Assembly (NCBI GenBank): GCA_020002185.1
Contig: CM034532.1
Coordinates: 27,511,805 to 27,575,804 of the forward strand
DNA: 64,000 bases
Source of the DNA: Paraescarpia echinospica
Lineage: Eukaryota > Annelida > Polychaeta > Sabellida > Siboglinidae
Direction of reading: 5' to 3'
Below the pieces are notes generated by a model, which was given only the letters and a program-made list of their open reading frames with translations, did not search any database and was not told where the DNA came from. This document shows, piece by piece, positions 11,480-22,614 of this stretch. A program made the position numbers and the translations under genes. The stretch's first letter is position 1; every line of letters begins with the position of its first letter.

Positions 11480-12330
11480 AGATACATACGTGTCTTAAAA
11501 ACACTAAATGGTTTTAACGTGACTTGACATAAATGCCTAGGCCAATTTGACCCATTGCTATCCTCATGGATGTCACAGCCCTCCATTTTGTTCTGTCTAG
11601 AGCACATCGCTCTGCTCTTAAAAGCAGGAGTCTGAAAGCTATTTTTATGAAGTTTTTGTTTGACATACGCCAGACGTGTCCAAATCATCGGAGTCTTCTA
11701 TGTCTGGTGACATCTGAGATGGATTCAGGGGTGAATGTCTCATCTCTGATCGGGGTAGTTTGTAATCTGTCTGCCCTAGTAACACCTGATAGCCCGCAGG
11801 CAACACATCTCAAAAACTTCAAGAGACTGCATCTCTTGCGATCATAGTGTCCAGGTTTCGGCACCATAGATTACTGTAGGCAGTATAATGGTCCTATATA
11901 TTCTGGCTTTCATTCTTTTGTTTGAAAATATGTTGTTTCTGAATCTACCAAATGCTGCTGATGCTTAGGCTATTCGCCTGTCAACACAAAAGTACTGTGC
12001 TGCCTAGGAAGCAGAACTCTGTCACAATCTCGAGTTCTTCATTTTCCAGGATGATATGCTTGTTTGATGAGATGATTAATTTGCAATTGGAGAGATTGTC
12101 GTACCCCAGTTGTTACAGGCTGCTTGAAGCTGTTCAGTTGCAAATCGTAGTTTCTCGAATATGGTAGATATTAGTGTTGTGTTGTCAGCATACCTGATGT
12201 CAAAACTGAGATCTGTATTTAGTTTGAACTCCTTAGGTAGGCTCATCAGGGGTCTTATGCATGAACCGAGACAATGCCATTGTCTGAGACAATAAACGTC
12301 GGGACTTCTGCCGTCGCGAAGTTGCAATGC
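11480..12330 (-). mobile_element. LINE reverse transcriptase relic, minus strand
   Basis: The minus strand reads DIRYADNTTLISTIFEKLRF around 12200, a degraded F/YxDD catalytic motif (YADN in place of YADD), followed by EQLQAACNNWGTTISPI. Further downstream (about 11850-11890) it reads ILPTVIYGAETWTL, the conserved LYGxETW block of RTE/Rex-type LINEs. Many stops and frame changes intervene. It lies in the AP-3 delta-like intron and is dead. Confidence 0.75.
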
Positions 12331-13169
12331 ATGGACCAGACGTTAGGCCGAGACAATAAAGTCAGAGACTAACGCGATTGTCCCGACGTTTGGTGTTGGG
12401 CTAATTTTAGACGAGGGGATCCCGGGAAACCCCAAATAGTTTTTCGAAGAGCGCAGGCGCCTCCCGTTACTTCCTTCCGGGTAACGTTCGTGTGATTCGA
12501 GTTGTAAACACGTAGCTTATAAGTGTCATGATATTTACCCTGATTTTACGCTGATCCTCATGTTTTACAGTGTAATCGTGGATATAACAAGGAAGGGAGT
12601 CAGACATTGATTCATGTACTCCTCTCCCTATTCCTGAGGTATATGTCCATGTGTCCTTTTTTGCTGCAATCAATGTTGGTTGACATTATTATGATTATCA
12701 TGTCATGATGACATGAACCGCTGACACTGGCGCTGCCTCCATAAATGATTTCTCTATTCCATTCAGTCACAGTGACAGGTCAGAATACGTGTCACTGAAA
12801 TCTCTTCACGCTATTAGCCTATTTTAATATACTGTCTGGTCTTGCAATGGTTCAAGTGACACGTTCTGGCCAAAGAGCGATTTATACAGCGCAGGTAGGA
12901 TGCACGATTTTTGGCCTAGTCCTACGCGTCTTTGTCAGTTTGTGACTGAGTAAATTACGATATTTGTATTCCACCTGTCTATTTTCGTAAGAACTTGCTC
13001 AAAACGATTTTTCTAACAGTTTGTTTTACTGCACTGAAAACACATGTATTAAAGATTTAGAATATGGCTACATTGATACGGAAATATTAATTTTTGTTCA
13101 AGTTTTATCAAAACGGCATAAAACATTAGGACGCACGATTTCTGCTCCCACCAGTATACCTTGTCTCAA

Positions 13170-13640
13170 TTGACTCGAGTAGTGATGTCAAATGCTTTCA
13201 ATCTCTTAAAGAAGTTCATATTACGCAATTCCAGTATCATTCTGGTCGTCCTCTGTTGATCACTCCTTCGTCTTATATTTCATGGCTCAGTGTTCACCAT
13301 GTAGATGCACCTAGCATAGAGTTTGCCTTCTTGCAATTTTGGATGTCTTAGTTTAGGCTCAGCACACTGCTCCTTTACTTCCAGTTGGTCTGTTATTATT
13401 ACTCCAAAGTCTTTCTTTTGTGTGATATTTCTATAGGGTCATTTCTCATGATGCAGTCGTGCTTTCTCTTCTTGTGGCCATATTGTACTCATCGTGGACC
13501 ATAACTAGCATAGGATTTGCCTTTTTGGACGTTTTGGCACACACATTAATTTAAATAGTATCTCAAATTTGTTTAGTATTATCAAGCCGAAGTCTTTGTC
13601 TTTGTGTCATGTTTCTGCAGGGTAATTTTTCGTGATGCAG
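13170..13640 (-). mobile_element. CR1/L2-like LINE fragment, minus strand
   Basis: The minus strand reads NITQKKDFGVIITDQLEVKE then QCAEPKL, matching the K-D-L/F-G-V-x-I block of CR1/L2 reverse transcriptases. A second, more decayed occurrence of the same segment lies around 13590-13640, suggesting a local duplication. No catalytic domain remains. Confidence 0.6.
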
Positions 13641-13795
13641 TCGTAGTATTATAATATTCTTGTAGAAACTGCTGTTTTGTTAAAGGAAGTTTTTTTCATT
13701 TTAAAAATGGAATTACTCTTAAGTCTTAGCAAACAGAGGTGATCTGGCAGATGATTGCCAAAAAAGTGAATGTTGTGGGTGATAGAGAAGACTTT

Positions 13796-16700
13796 CTTCA
13801 AGCTGAGTCTGCCGTGTACGTTCCTACTTGGTTGGGGTGCCATGTGATGGGTGTGTAGAATGAAGAGCGAGTGACACAGGAGAAGATTGACTTCAAGCTG
13901 AGTCTTCCATATACCTCCTACTTGGTTGGGGTGCCTTGTGATGGGTGTGTAGAATGAAGAGAGAGTGACACAGGAGAAGATTGGCTTCAAGCTGAGTCTT
14001 CGATATACCTCCTACTTGGTTGGGGTGCCTTGTGATGAGTGTGTAGAATGAAGAGGGAGTGACATAGGAGAAGATTTACTTGAAGCTGAGTCTTCCATAT
14101 ACCACCTACTTGGTTGGGGTGCCTTGTGATGGGTGTGTGGAATGTAGATGGAGTGACGCAGGAGAAGATTGACTTCAAGCTGAGTCTGCACTGTACCTCC
14201 TACTTGGTTGGGGTGCCTTGTGATGGGTGTGTAGAATGAAGATGGAATGACACAGGAGAAGATTGACTTCAAGCTGAATCTGCCCTGTACCTCCTACTTG
14301 GTTGGGGTGCCTTGTGATGGGTGTGTAGAATGAAGAGGAAGTGACACAGGAGAAGATTGACTTCAAGCTGAGTCTGCCCTGTACCTCCTACTTAGTTGGG
14401 ATGCCATGTGATGGGTGTGTAGAATGAAGAGGAAGTGACACAGGAGAAGATTGACTTCAAGCTGAGTCTGCCCTGTACCTCCTACTTAGTTGGGATGCCG
14501 TGTGATGGGTGTGTAGAATGAAGAGGAAGTGACACAGGAGAAGATTTACTTCAAGCTGAGTCTGCCCTGTACCTCCTACTTGGTTGGGGTGCCTTGTGAT
14601 GGGTGTGTAGAATGAAGAGGAAGTGACACAGAAGAAGGTTTACTTCAAGCTGAGTCTGCCCTTTACCTCCTACTTGGTTGGGGTGCCTTGTGATGGGTGT
14701 GTAGAATGAAGAGGAAGTGACACATGAGAAGATTGACTTCAAGCTGAGTCTGCCCTGTACCTCCTACTTGGTTGGGGTGCCTTGAGATGGGTGTGTAGAA
14801 TGAATAGGAAGCGACAGAGGAGAAGACTTACTTCAAGCTGAGTCTGCCGTGTACGTTCCTACTTGGTTGGCGTGCCATGTGATGGGTGTGTAGAATGAAG
14901 AGGGAGTGACACAGGAGAAGATTGACTTCAAGCTGAGTCTTCCATATACCTCCTACTTGGTTGGGGTGCCTTGTGATGGGTGTGTAGAATGAAGAGAGAG
15001 TGACATAGGAGAAGATTTACTTGAAGCTGAGTCTTCCATATACCACCTACTTGGTTGGGGTGCCTTGTGATGGGTGTGTGGAATGTAGATGGAGTGACGC
15101 AGGAGAAGATTGACTTCAAGCTGAGTCTGCACTGTACCTCCTACTTGGTTGGGGTGCCTTGTGATGGGTGTGTAGAATGAAGATGGAATGACACAGGAGA
15201 AGATTGACTTCAAGCTGAATCTGCCCTGTACCTCCTACTTGGTTGGGGTGCCTTGTGATGGGTGTGTAGAATGAAGAGGAAGTGACACAGGAGAAGATTG
15301 ACTTCAAGCTGAGTCTGCCCTGTACCTCCTACTTAGTTGGGATGCCGTGTGATGGGTGTGTAGAATGAAGAGGAAGTGACACAGGAGAAGATTGACTTCA
15401 AGCTGAGTCTGCCCTGTACCTCCTACTTAGTTGGGATGCCGTGTGATGGGTGTGTAGAATGAAGAGGAAGTGACACAGGAGAAGATTTACTTCAAGCTGA
15501 GTCTGCCCTGTACCTCCTACTTGGTTGGGGTGCCTTGTGATGGGTGTGTAGAATGAAGAGGAAGTGACACAGAAGAAGGTTTACTTCAAGCTGAGTCTGC
15601 CCTTTACCTCCTACTTGGTTGGGGTGCCTTGTGATGGGTGTGTAGAATGAAGAGGAAGTGACACATGAGAAGATTGACTTCAAGCTGAGTCTGCCCTGTA
15701 CCTCCTACTTGGTTGGGGTGCCTTGAGATGGGTGTGTAGAATGAATAGGAAGCGACAGAGGAGAAGACTTACTTCAAGCTGAGTCTGCCGTGTACGTTCC
15801 TACTTGGTTGGCGTGCCATGTGATGGGTGTGTAGAATGAAGAGGGAGTGACACAGGAGAAGATTGACTTCAAGCTGAGTCTTCCATATACCTCCTACTTG
15901 GTTGGGGTGCCTTGTGATGGGTGTGTAGAATGAAGAGAGAGTGACACAGGAGAAGATTGACATCAAGCTGAGTCTTCCATATACCACCTACTTGGTTGGG
16001 GTGCCTTGTGATGAGTGTGTATAATGAAGATGGAGTGACACAGGAGAAGATTGGCTTCAAGCTGAGTCTTCGATATACCTCCTACTTGGATGGGGTGCCT
16101 TGTGATGAGTGTGTAGAATGAAGAGGGAGTGACACAGAAGAAAATTGGCTTCAAGCTGAGTCATCCATATACCACCTACTTGGTTGGGGTGCCTTGTGAT
16201 GGGTGTGTAGAATGAAGAGGGAGTGACACAGAAGAAGATTGGCTTCAAGCTGAGTCTTCCATATACCACCTACTTGGTTGGGGTTCCTTGTGATGGGTGT
16301 GTAGAATGAAGAGGGAGTGACATAGGAGAAGATTGACTTCAAGCTGAGTCTTCCATATACCACCTACTTGGTTGGGGTGCCTTGTGATGAGTGTGTAGAA
16401 TGAAGAGGGAATGACACAGGAGAAGATTGACTTCAAGCTCAGTCTTCCATATTCCACCTACTTGCTTGGGGTGCCTTTTGGTGGGTGTGTAGAATGAAGA
16501 GGGAGTGACACAGGAGAAGATTGACTTCAAGCTGAGTCTGCCCCGTACCTCCTACTTTGTTGGGGTGCCTTGTGGTGGGTGTGTAGAATGTAGATGGAGT
16601 GACACAGGAGAAGATTGACTTCAAGCTGAGTCTGCCCTGTACCTCCTACTTGGTTGGGGTGCCTTGTGATGGGTGTATAAAATGAATAGGAAGCGACACA

Positions 16701-19700
16701 GGAGAAGATTTACTTGATGCTGAGTCTGCCCTGTACATCCTACTTGGTTGGGGTGCCTTGTGATGGGTGTGTAGAATGAATAGGAAGCAACACAGGAGAA
16801 AATTGATTTCAAGCTGAGTCTGCCCTGAACCTCCTACTTGGTTGGGGTGCCTTGTGATGGGTGTGTTGAATGAATAGGAAGTGACACAGGAGAAGATTTA
16901 CTTCAAGGTGAATCTGCCGTGTACCTCCTACTTGGTTGGGGTGCCTTGTGGTGGGTGTGTAGAATTAAGTGGAAGCGACACAGGAGAAGGTTGACTTCAA
17001 GCTGAGTCTGCCCTGTACCTACTACTTGGTTGGGGTGCCTTGTGATGGGTGTGTAGAATGTAGATGGAGTGACACAGGAGAAGATTTACTTCAAACTGAG
17101 CCTGCCCTGTACCTACTACTTGGTTGGGGTGCCTTGTGATGGGTGTGTAGAATGAAGAGGGAGTGACACAGGAGAAGATTGACTTCAAGCTGAGTCTGCT
17201 CCGTACCTCCTACTTGGTTGGGGTGCCTTGTGGTGGGTGTGTAGAATGTAGATGGAGTGACACAGGAGAAGATTGACTTCAAGCTGAGTCTGCCCTGTAC
17301 CTCCTAATTGGTTGAGGTGCCTTGTGATGGGTGTGTAGAATGAATAGGAAGCGACACAGGAGAAGATTGACTTCAAGCTGAGTCTGCCCCGTACCTCCTA
17401 CTTGGTTGGGGTGCCTTGTGATGAGTGTATAGAATGAATAGGAAGCGACACAGGAGAAGATTGACTTCAAGCTGAGTCTGCCCTGTACCTCCTACTTGGT
17501 TGGAGTGCCTTGTGATGGGTGTGTAGAATGAATATGAAGCAACACAGGAGAAGATTGACTTGAAGCTGAGTCTGCCCTGTAGCTCCTATTTGGTTGGGGT
17601 ACCTTGTGATGGATGTGTAGAATGAAGAGGAAGTAACACAGGAGAAGATTGACTTCAAGCTGAGTCTGCCCCTTACCTCCTACTTGGTTGGGGTGCCTTG
17701 TAATGAGTGTATAGAATTAAGAGGAAGCGACACAGGAGAAGATTGACTTTAAGCTGAGTCTGGGCTGTACCTACTACTTGGTTGGGGTGCCTTGTGATGG
17801 GTGTGTAGAATGAATAGGAAGCAACACAGGAGAAGATTGACTTGAAGCTGAGTCTGCCCTGTAGCTCCTACTTGGTTGGGGTGCCTTGTGATGGATGTGT
17901 AGAATGAAGAGGAAGTAACACAGGAGAAGATTGACTTCAAGCTGAGTCTGCCGTGTACCTCCTACTTGGTTGGGGTGCCTTGTGATGAGTGTATAGAATT
18001 AAGAGGAAGCGACACAGGAGATGATTGACTTCAAGCTGAGTCTGCCCTGTACCTCCTACTTGGTTGGGGTGCCTTGTGATGAGTGCATAGAATTAAGAGG
18101 AAGCGACACAGGAGATGATTGACTTCAAGCTGAGTCTGCCCTGTACCTCCTACTTGGTTGGGGTGCCTTGTGATGAGTGTATAGAATTAAGAGGAAGCAA
18201 CACAGGAGAAGATTGACTTCAAGCTGAGTCTGCCCCGTACCTCCTACTTGGTTGGGGTGCCTTGTGATGAGTGTATAGAATTAAGAGGAAGTAACACAGG
18301 AGAAGATTGACTTCAAGCTGAGTCTGCCCTGTACCTCCTACTTGGTTGGGGTGCCTTGTGATGAGTGTATAGAATTAAGAGGAAGCGACACAGGAGAAGA
18401 TTGACTTCAAGCTGAGTCTGCCCTGTACCTCCTACTTGGTTGGGGTGCCTTGTGATGGGTGTGTAGAATGAATAGGAAGCAACACAGGAGAAGATTGACT
18501 TCAAGCTGAGTCTGCCCCGTACCTCCTACTTGGTTGGGGTGCCTTGTGATGGGTGTGTAGAATTAAGAGGAAGCGACACAGGAGAAGATTGACTTCAAGC
18601 TGAGTCTGCCCTGTACCTCCTACTTGGTTGGGGTGCCTTGTGATGGATGTGTAGAATGAAGAGGAAGTAACACAGGAGAAGATTGACTTCAAGCTGAGTC
18701 TGCCCTGTACCTCCTACTTGGTTGGGGTGCCTTATGATGGATGTGTAGAATGAAGAGGAAGTAACACAGGAGAAGATTGACTTCAAGCTGAGTCTGCCCT
18801 GTACCTCCTACTTGGTTGGGGTGCCTTGTGATGGATGTGTAGAATGAAGAGGAAGTAACACAGGAGAAGATTGACTTCAAGCTGAGTCTGCCCCGTACCT
18901 CCTACTTGGTTGGGGTGCCTTGTGATGAGTGTATAGAATGAAGAGGAAGCGACACAGGAGAAGATTGACTTCAAGCTGAGTCTGGCCTGTACCTCCTACT
19001 TGGTTGGGGTGCCTTGTGATGGATGTGTAGAATGAAGAGGAAGTAACACAGGAGAAGATTGACTTCAAGCTGAGTCTGCCCCGTACCTCCTACTTGGTTG
19101 GGGTGCCTTGTGATGAGTGTATAGAATGAAGAGGAAGCGACACAGGAGAAGATTGACTTCAAGCTGAGTCTGCCCCGTACCTCCTACTTGGTTGGGGTGC
19201 CTTGTGATGAGTGTATAGAATGAAGAGGAAGCGACACAGGAGAAGATTGACTTCAAGCTGAGTCTGCCCCGTACCTCCTACTTGGTTGGGGTGCCTTGTG
19301 ATGAGTGTATAGAATTAAGAGGAAGTAACACAGGAGAAGATTGACTTCAAGCTGAGTCTGCCCCGTACCTCCTACTTGGTTGGGGTGCCTTGTGATGAGT
19401 GTATAGAATTAAGAGGAAGCGACACAGGAGAAGATTGACTTCAAGCTGAGTCTGGCCTGTACCTCCTACTTGGTTGGGGTGCCTTGTGATGAGTGTATAG
19501 AATTAAGAGGAAGCGACACAGGAGAAGATTGACTTCAAGCTGAGTCTGGCCTGTACCTCCTACTTGGTTGGGGTGCCTTGTGATGGGTGTGTAGAATGAA
19601 TAGGAAGCAACACAGGAGAAGATTGACTTCAAGCTGAGTCTGCCCTGTACCTCCTACTTGGTTGGGGTGCCTTGTGATGAGTGTATAGAATGAAGAGGAA

Positions 19701-20634
19701 GCGACACAGGAGAAGATTGACTTCAAGCTGAGTCTGCCCTGTACCTCCTACTTGGTTGGGGTGCCTTGTGATGAGTGTATAGAATGAAGAGGAAGCGACA
19801 CAGGAGAAGATTGACTTCAAGCTGAGTCTGGCCTGTACCTCCTACTTGGTTGGGGTGCCTTGTGATGAGCGTATAGAATGAAGAGGAAGCGACACAGGAG
19901 AAGATTGACTTCAAGCTGAGTCTGCCCTGTACCTCCTACTTGGTTGGGGTGCCTTGTGATGAGTGTATAGAATGAAGAGGAAGCGACACAGGAGAAGATT
20001 GACTTCAAGCTGAGTCTGGCCTGTACCTCCTACTTGGTTGGGGTGCCTTGTGATGGGTGTATAGAATGAAGAGGAAGCGACACAGGAGAAGATTGACTTC
20101 AAGCTGAGTCTGCCCTGTACCTCCTACTTGGTTGGGGTGCCTTGTGATGAGTGTATAGAATGAAGAGGAAGCGACACAGGAGAAGATTGACTTCAAGCTG
20201 AGTCTGCCCTGTACCTCCTACTTGGTTGGGGTGCCTTGTGATGAGTGTATAGAATGAAGAGGAAGCGACACAGGAGAAGATTGACTTCAAGCTGAGTCTG
20301 CCCTGTACCTCCTACTTGGTTGGGGTGCCTTGTGATGAGTGTATAGAATGAAGAGGAAGCGACACAGGAGAAGATTGACTTCAAGCTGAGTCTGCCCCGT
20401 ACCTCCTACTTGGTTGGGGTGCCTTGTGATGGGTGTATAGAATGAAGAGGAAGCGACACAGGAGAAGATTGACTTCAAGCTGAGTCTGCCCCGTACCTCC
20501 TACTTGGTTGGGGTGCCTTGTGATGGGTGTATAGAATGAAGAGGAAGCGACACAGGAGAAGATTGACTTCAAGCTGAGTCTGGCCTGTACCTACTACTTG
20601 GTTGGGGTGCCTTGTGATGGGTGTGTTTCTTGTC
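13796..20634. repeat. 94-bp minisatellite array, about 72 copies
   Basis: Tandem units of 94 bp, each containing CCTACTTGGTTGGGGTGCCT, GACACAGGAGAAGATT and CTTCAAGCTGAGTCTG. The 5' third alternates units with TCTTCCATATACC and units with TCTGCCCTGTACC. The 3' half is more homogeneous. Blocks of 10-11 units are themselves duplicated: the variant GCCGTGTACGTTCCTACTTGG occurs at 13811, 14845 and 15787. Because 94 = 3 x 31 + 1, the minus strand carries many 63-codon frames, each spanning two units. The array lies in the largest intron of the AP-3 delta-like copy. Confidence 0.97.
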
Positions 20635-20959
20635 TTCTAGCAGTTGTTAGATGTCTACAGTGGACACTTGAAAGTCCTGAAGGACTAGTTTGTATTGTCC
20701 ACTATCTGTTCATAATGGTAACCTGGCCATAATGGATATAGTGCATAGTCTAAACAATGTCTACTACGGTCAAGTTTTACTGTGTATTGATAGGATTATG
20801 CTAGACTCACAGTTAACTGCTCATTAAAATACTTGCAGGAGATGCTTTTCAGACATGCTATTTGGATTCTATATATAAAAAAATCTTACTCAAAACCAAC
20901 AAAACTAATGAATGTCATGTAGTGTAGCATGTCCATCAAGTTTGAGAAAATATATAAGA

Positions 20960-21410
20960 GTTATGGATGATTATTTGTAAGATTTGGTAGATGTCCAATG
21001 GACATTTGCCAAAATAGTTGCAGCCACAGAGAAGGCTCTTTGGCTTCACCCACACTATGGAACAACATGCCACTGTCAATGGAGCCTGGCGAATGGATAG
21101 AGGTATGTTATAGACAGTTATAAAAATGTACTTATTTCGCAAGGCATTTTAGTAGTTTTAATTATTTATGACATTTTATATAAAACACTTGCATTGTTCA
21201 TAGTTTTGTATTTGTTTATAATAGAGAAATTTTGTAATTAACATATATTAGATGTCTAGTTTTAATTTGCCATAGTTTTTTTATATAGAAATGTACTAGA
21301 TTTGACGTTTTGAGTTTTTTTAGTATGTATGAATTGCTTTAATGAATTTGTAAAGCGCCTTTGAGCCGTTTAGGCTGAAAAGTGTGTTATATATATATAT
21401 ATTATGAAAT
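20960..21410 (+). mobile_element. LINE 3' end with AT-microsatellite tail
   Basis: Reads REGSLASPTLWNNMPLSMEP in one frame and VIKMYLFRKAF with a stop in another, the usual C-terminus of L2/CR1 ORF2 proteins. It ends with AAAGCGCCTTTGAGC and a (TA)n tail around 21391-21402, as in L2-type 3' ends. It is 5'-truncated and frame-broken. Confidence 0.65.
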
Positions 21411-21434
21411 ATGGTGCTGTTATGTTTTTGACAG

Positions 21435-21553
21435 CGATGCCTTCACCAAGTTACTAGGCAGTGGCGACCTGGAGCACAAGTCATGCATGTAGGCGACAGT
21501 CGCCGAGCTGGATCCAATCCTCGCAAAGATCTGCTTCCTCGCCCACTTTTGCG
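21435..21553 (+). pseudogene. AP-3 delta-like exon 6 of this copy, with in-frame stop
   Basis: After TTTTTGACAG the frame reads DAFTKLLGSGDLEHKSCM, a TAG at 21490-21492, then ATVAELDPILAKICFLAHF. It corresponds to SDAFAKLLESGDLS...LLAKICFHHHF of animal AP-3 delta C-termini. It leaves in phase 1, matching the next exon. Confidence 0.85.
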
Positions 21554-22009
21554 GTAGGTCATCTCAAGGTCATCCACAGCGAATTGTTGTTCTTGCTGAA
21601 CCATCCTCACAACCGAGAGGGTACCATCTTGCTAAAATGCTGAAGTTAACCGTAGCCAATAACCTTGTTACCTTCAAAATTATATTGTTTCGGTTTTGGC
21701 CATGCGGTTGTGGCTGATATTACATGTAATGGTTAAGAAGTAGTAGTTACTTGAACACACATTACCGCTCAGGAGAATGGTCAAACGGATAATTATTTTG
21801 GGATTCCCTTGAGTCTCATATATGGTGTGCAGGCATCTGCACTGTTTTCACTGGTGGTACACGGAGTAAGTTACTAGGTAAAATTACAACCGATTTCACT
21901 AAATATATTGTTGACAGTTACATTCAAACAAGAAATTTAAAAAATTGGATAATCACTCCGTGTAGATATCATTGGCACCGGTTTGAACGTTGTGTTCCTT
22001 CACTTGCAG

Positions 22010-22092
22010 TGGTGTAGCAGATCGGTAACACTACATCTCTATACAGCCGTAGCATCCGGACCTGTTATCTGTGATTACTAGTGAAGCTGCAG
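22010..22092 (+). pseudogene. AP-3 delta-like exon 7 of this copy, two stops
   Basis: After CTTGCAG, reads VV, stop (TAG 22015-22017, at a position normally Glu), QIGNTTSLYSRSIRTCYL, stop (TGA), LLVKLQ, then GTAAGG. The SLYSRSI core is diagnostic of the AP-3 delta C-terminus. Confidence 0.8.
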
Positions 22093-22524
22093 GTAAGGGG
22101 GTTTATTCTGCCCATCTCTCTTCATTGTATTTAGTTGCATTGTCCACTCAGTGCCAATATCTCAATATCTTGTATTTGCTCCTGATAATTATAATATTAC
22201 ATGAAAGTGTTTTTCATAGTTCATTGTTTGTGGTATAAATGTGGCATTCAGAATTGTGTTAGTAGTAGGATTTAATGGGGGAGTAAACATGTCAAGTGCT
22301 ATAATATAATGCATTTTTGCGTTATTTCAATAGATGTTTACATCAGCTACATATTAATTGTAGTTGTGTCTCGTGCACTTATATTTCCAAGTTACCACAA
22401 AACTACATTTGACGCTGTTGGTTTAATAACTGACATTGGTCTGTGCAATTTCATAAAAACTAACAGAATTGCAGTGATATGTCTTGACAATGTAGATTGT
22501 CACTTTCAAACTATTTTATTTCAG

Positions 22525-22614
22525 CCAAACACCTTGAACTTTGACGGCAAGAGCAGCGACGAATCAATATTGTTGAACATCGTAGATGAGATCCGAGGTA
22601 TCCTTACTACATAG
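22525..22614 (+). pseudogene. AP-3 delta-like terminal exon
   Basis: Following TATTTCAG, the frame reads PNTLNFDGKSSDESILLNIV then DEIRGILTT and a stop at 22612-22614. It corresponds to the NSVSVDGKCSDSTLLSNLLEEM end of the family, with the same termination point. Confidence 0.8.

Larger units (their letters stand above)
8444..22614 (+). pseudogene. AP3D1-like: AP-3 complex delta subunit (AP3D1) homologue, decayed intron-containing copy
   Basis: Eight stretches match AP-3 delta adaptin in order: 8444-8589, 9196-9344, 9683-9786, 10436-10667, 11108-11283, 21435-21553, 22010-22092, 22525-22614. AP-3 delta is a large subunit of the heterotetrameric coat that sorts cargo from endosomes/TGN to lysosome-related organelles. 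The first five cover part of the alpha-solenoid trunk and the last three the extreme C-terminus. Breaks seen directly: in-frame stops at 10491, 21490, 22015 and about 22062; a phase clash between exons 2 and 3, where one exon is missing; and an acceptor AG changed to AA before exon 5. Several hundred hinge residues are absent between 11.3 and 21.4 kb. Retained introns argue against a processed copy. Alternative: a misassembled or allelic fragment of a real gene whose remaining exons lie elsewhere. Confidence 0.85.

Noticed and set aside
12294..12391. 12-bp inverted repeat AAACGTCGGGAC ... GTCCCGACGTTT with 74-bp spacer
   Set aside because: Perfect but short, at the edge of a LINE relic; no other sign of an element.
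13796..20634. CRISPR-like array
   Set aside because: Units are contiguous 94-mers without unique spacers, in an intron of an animal gene; it is a minisatellite. The same applies to the 62-bp array at 35.4-37.4 kb.
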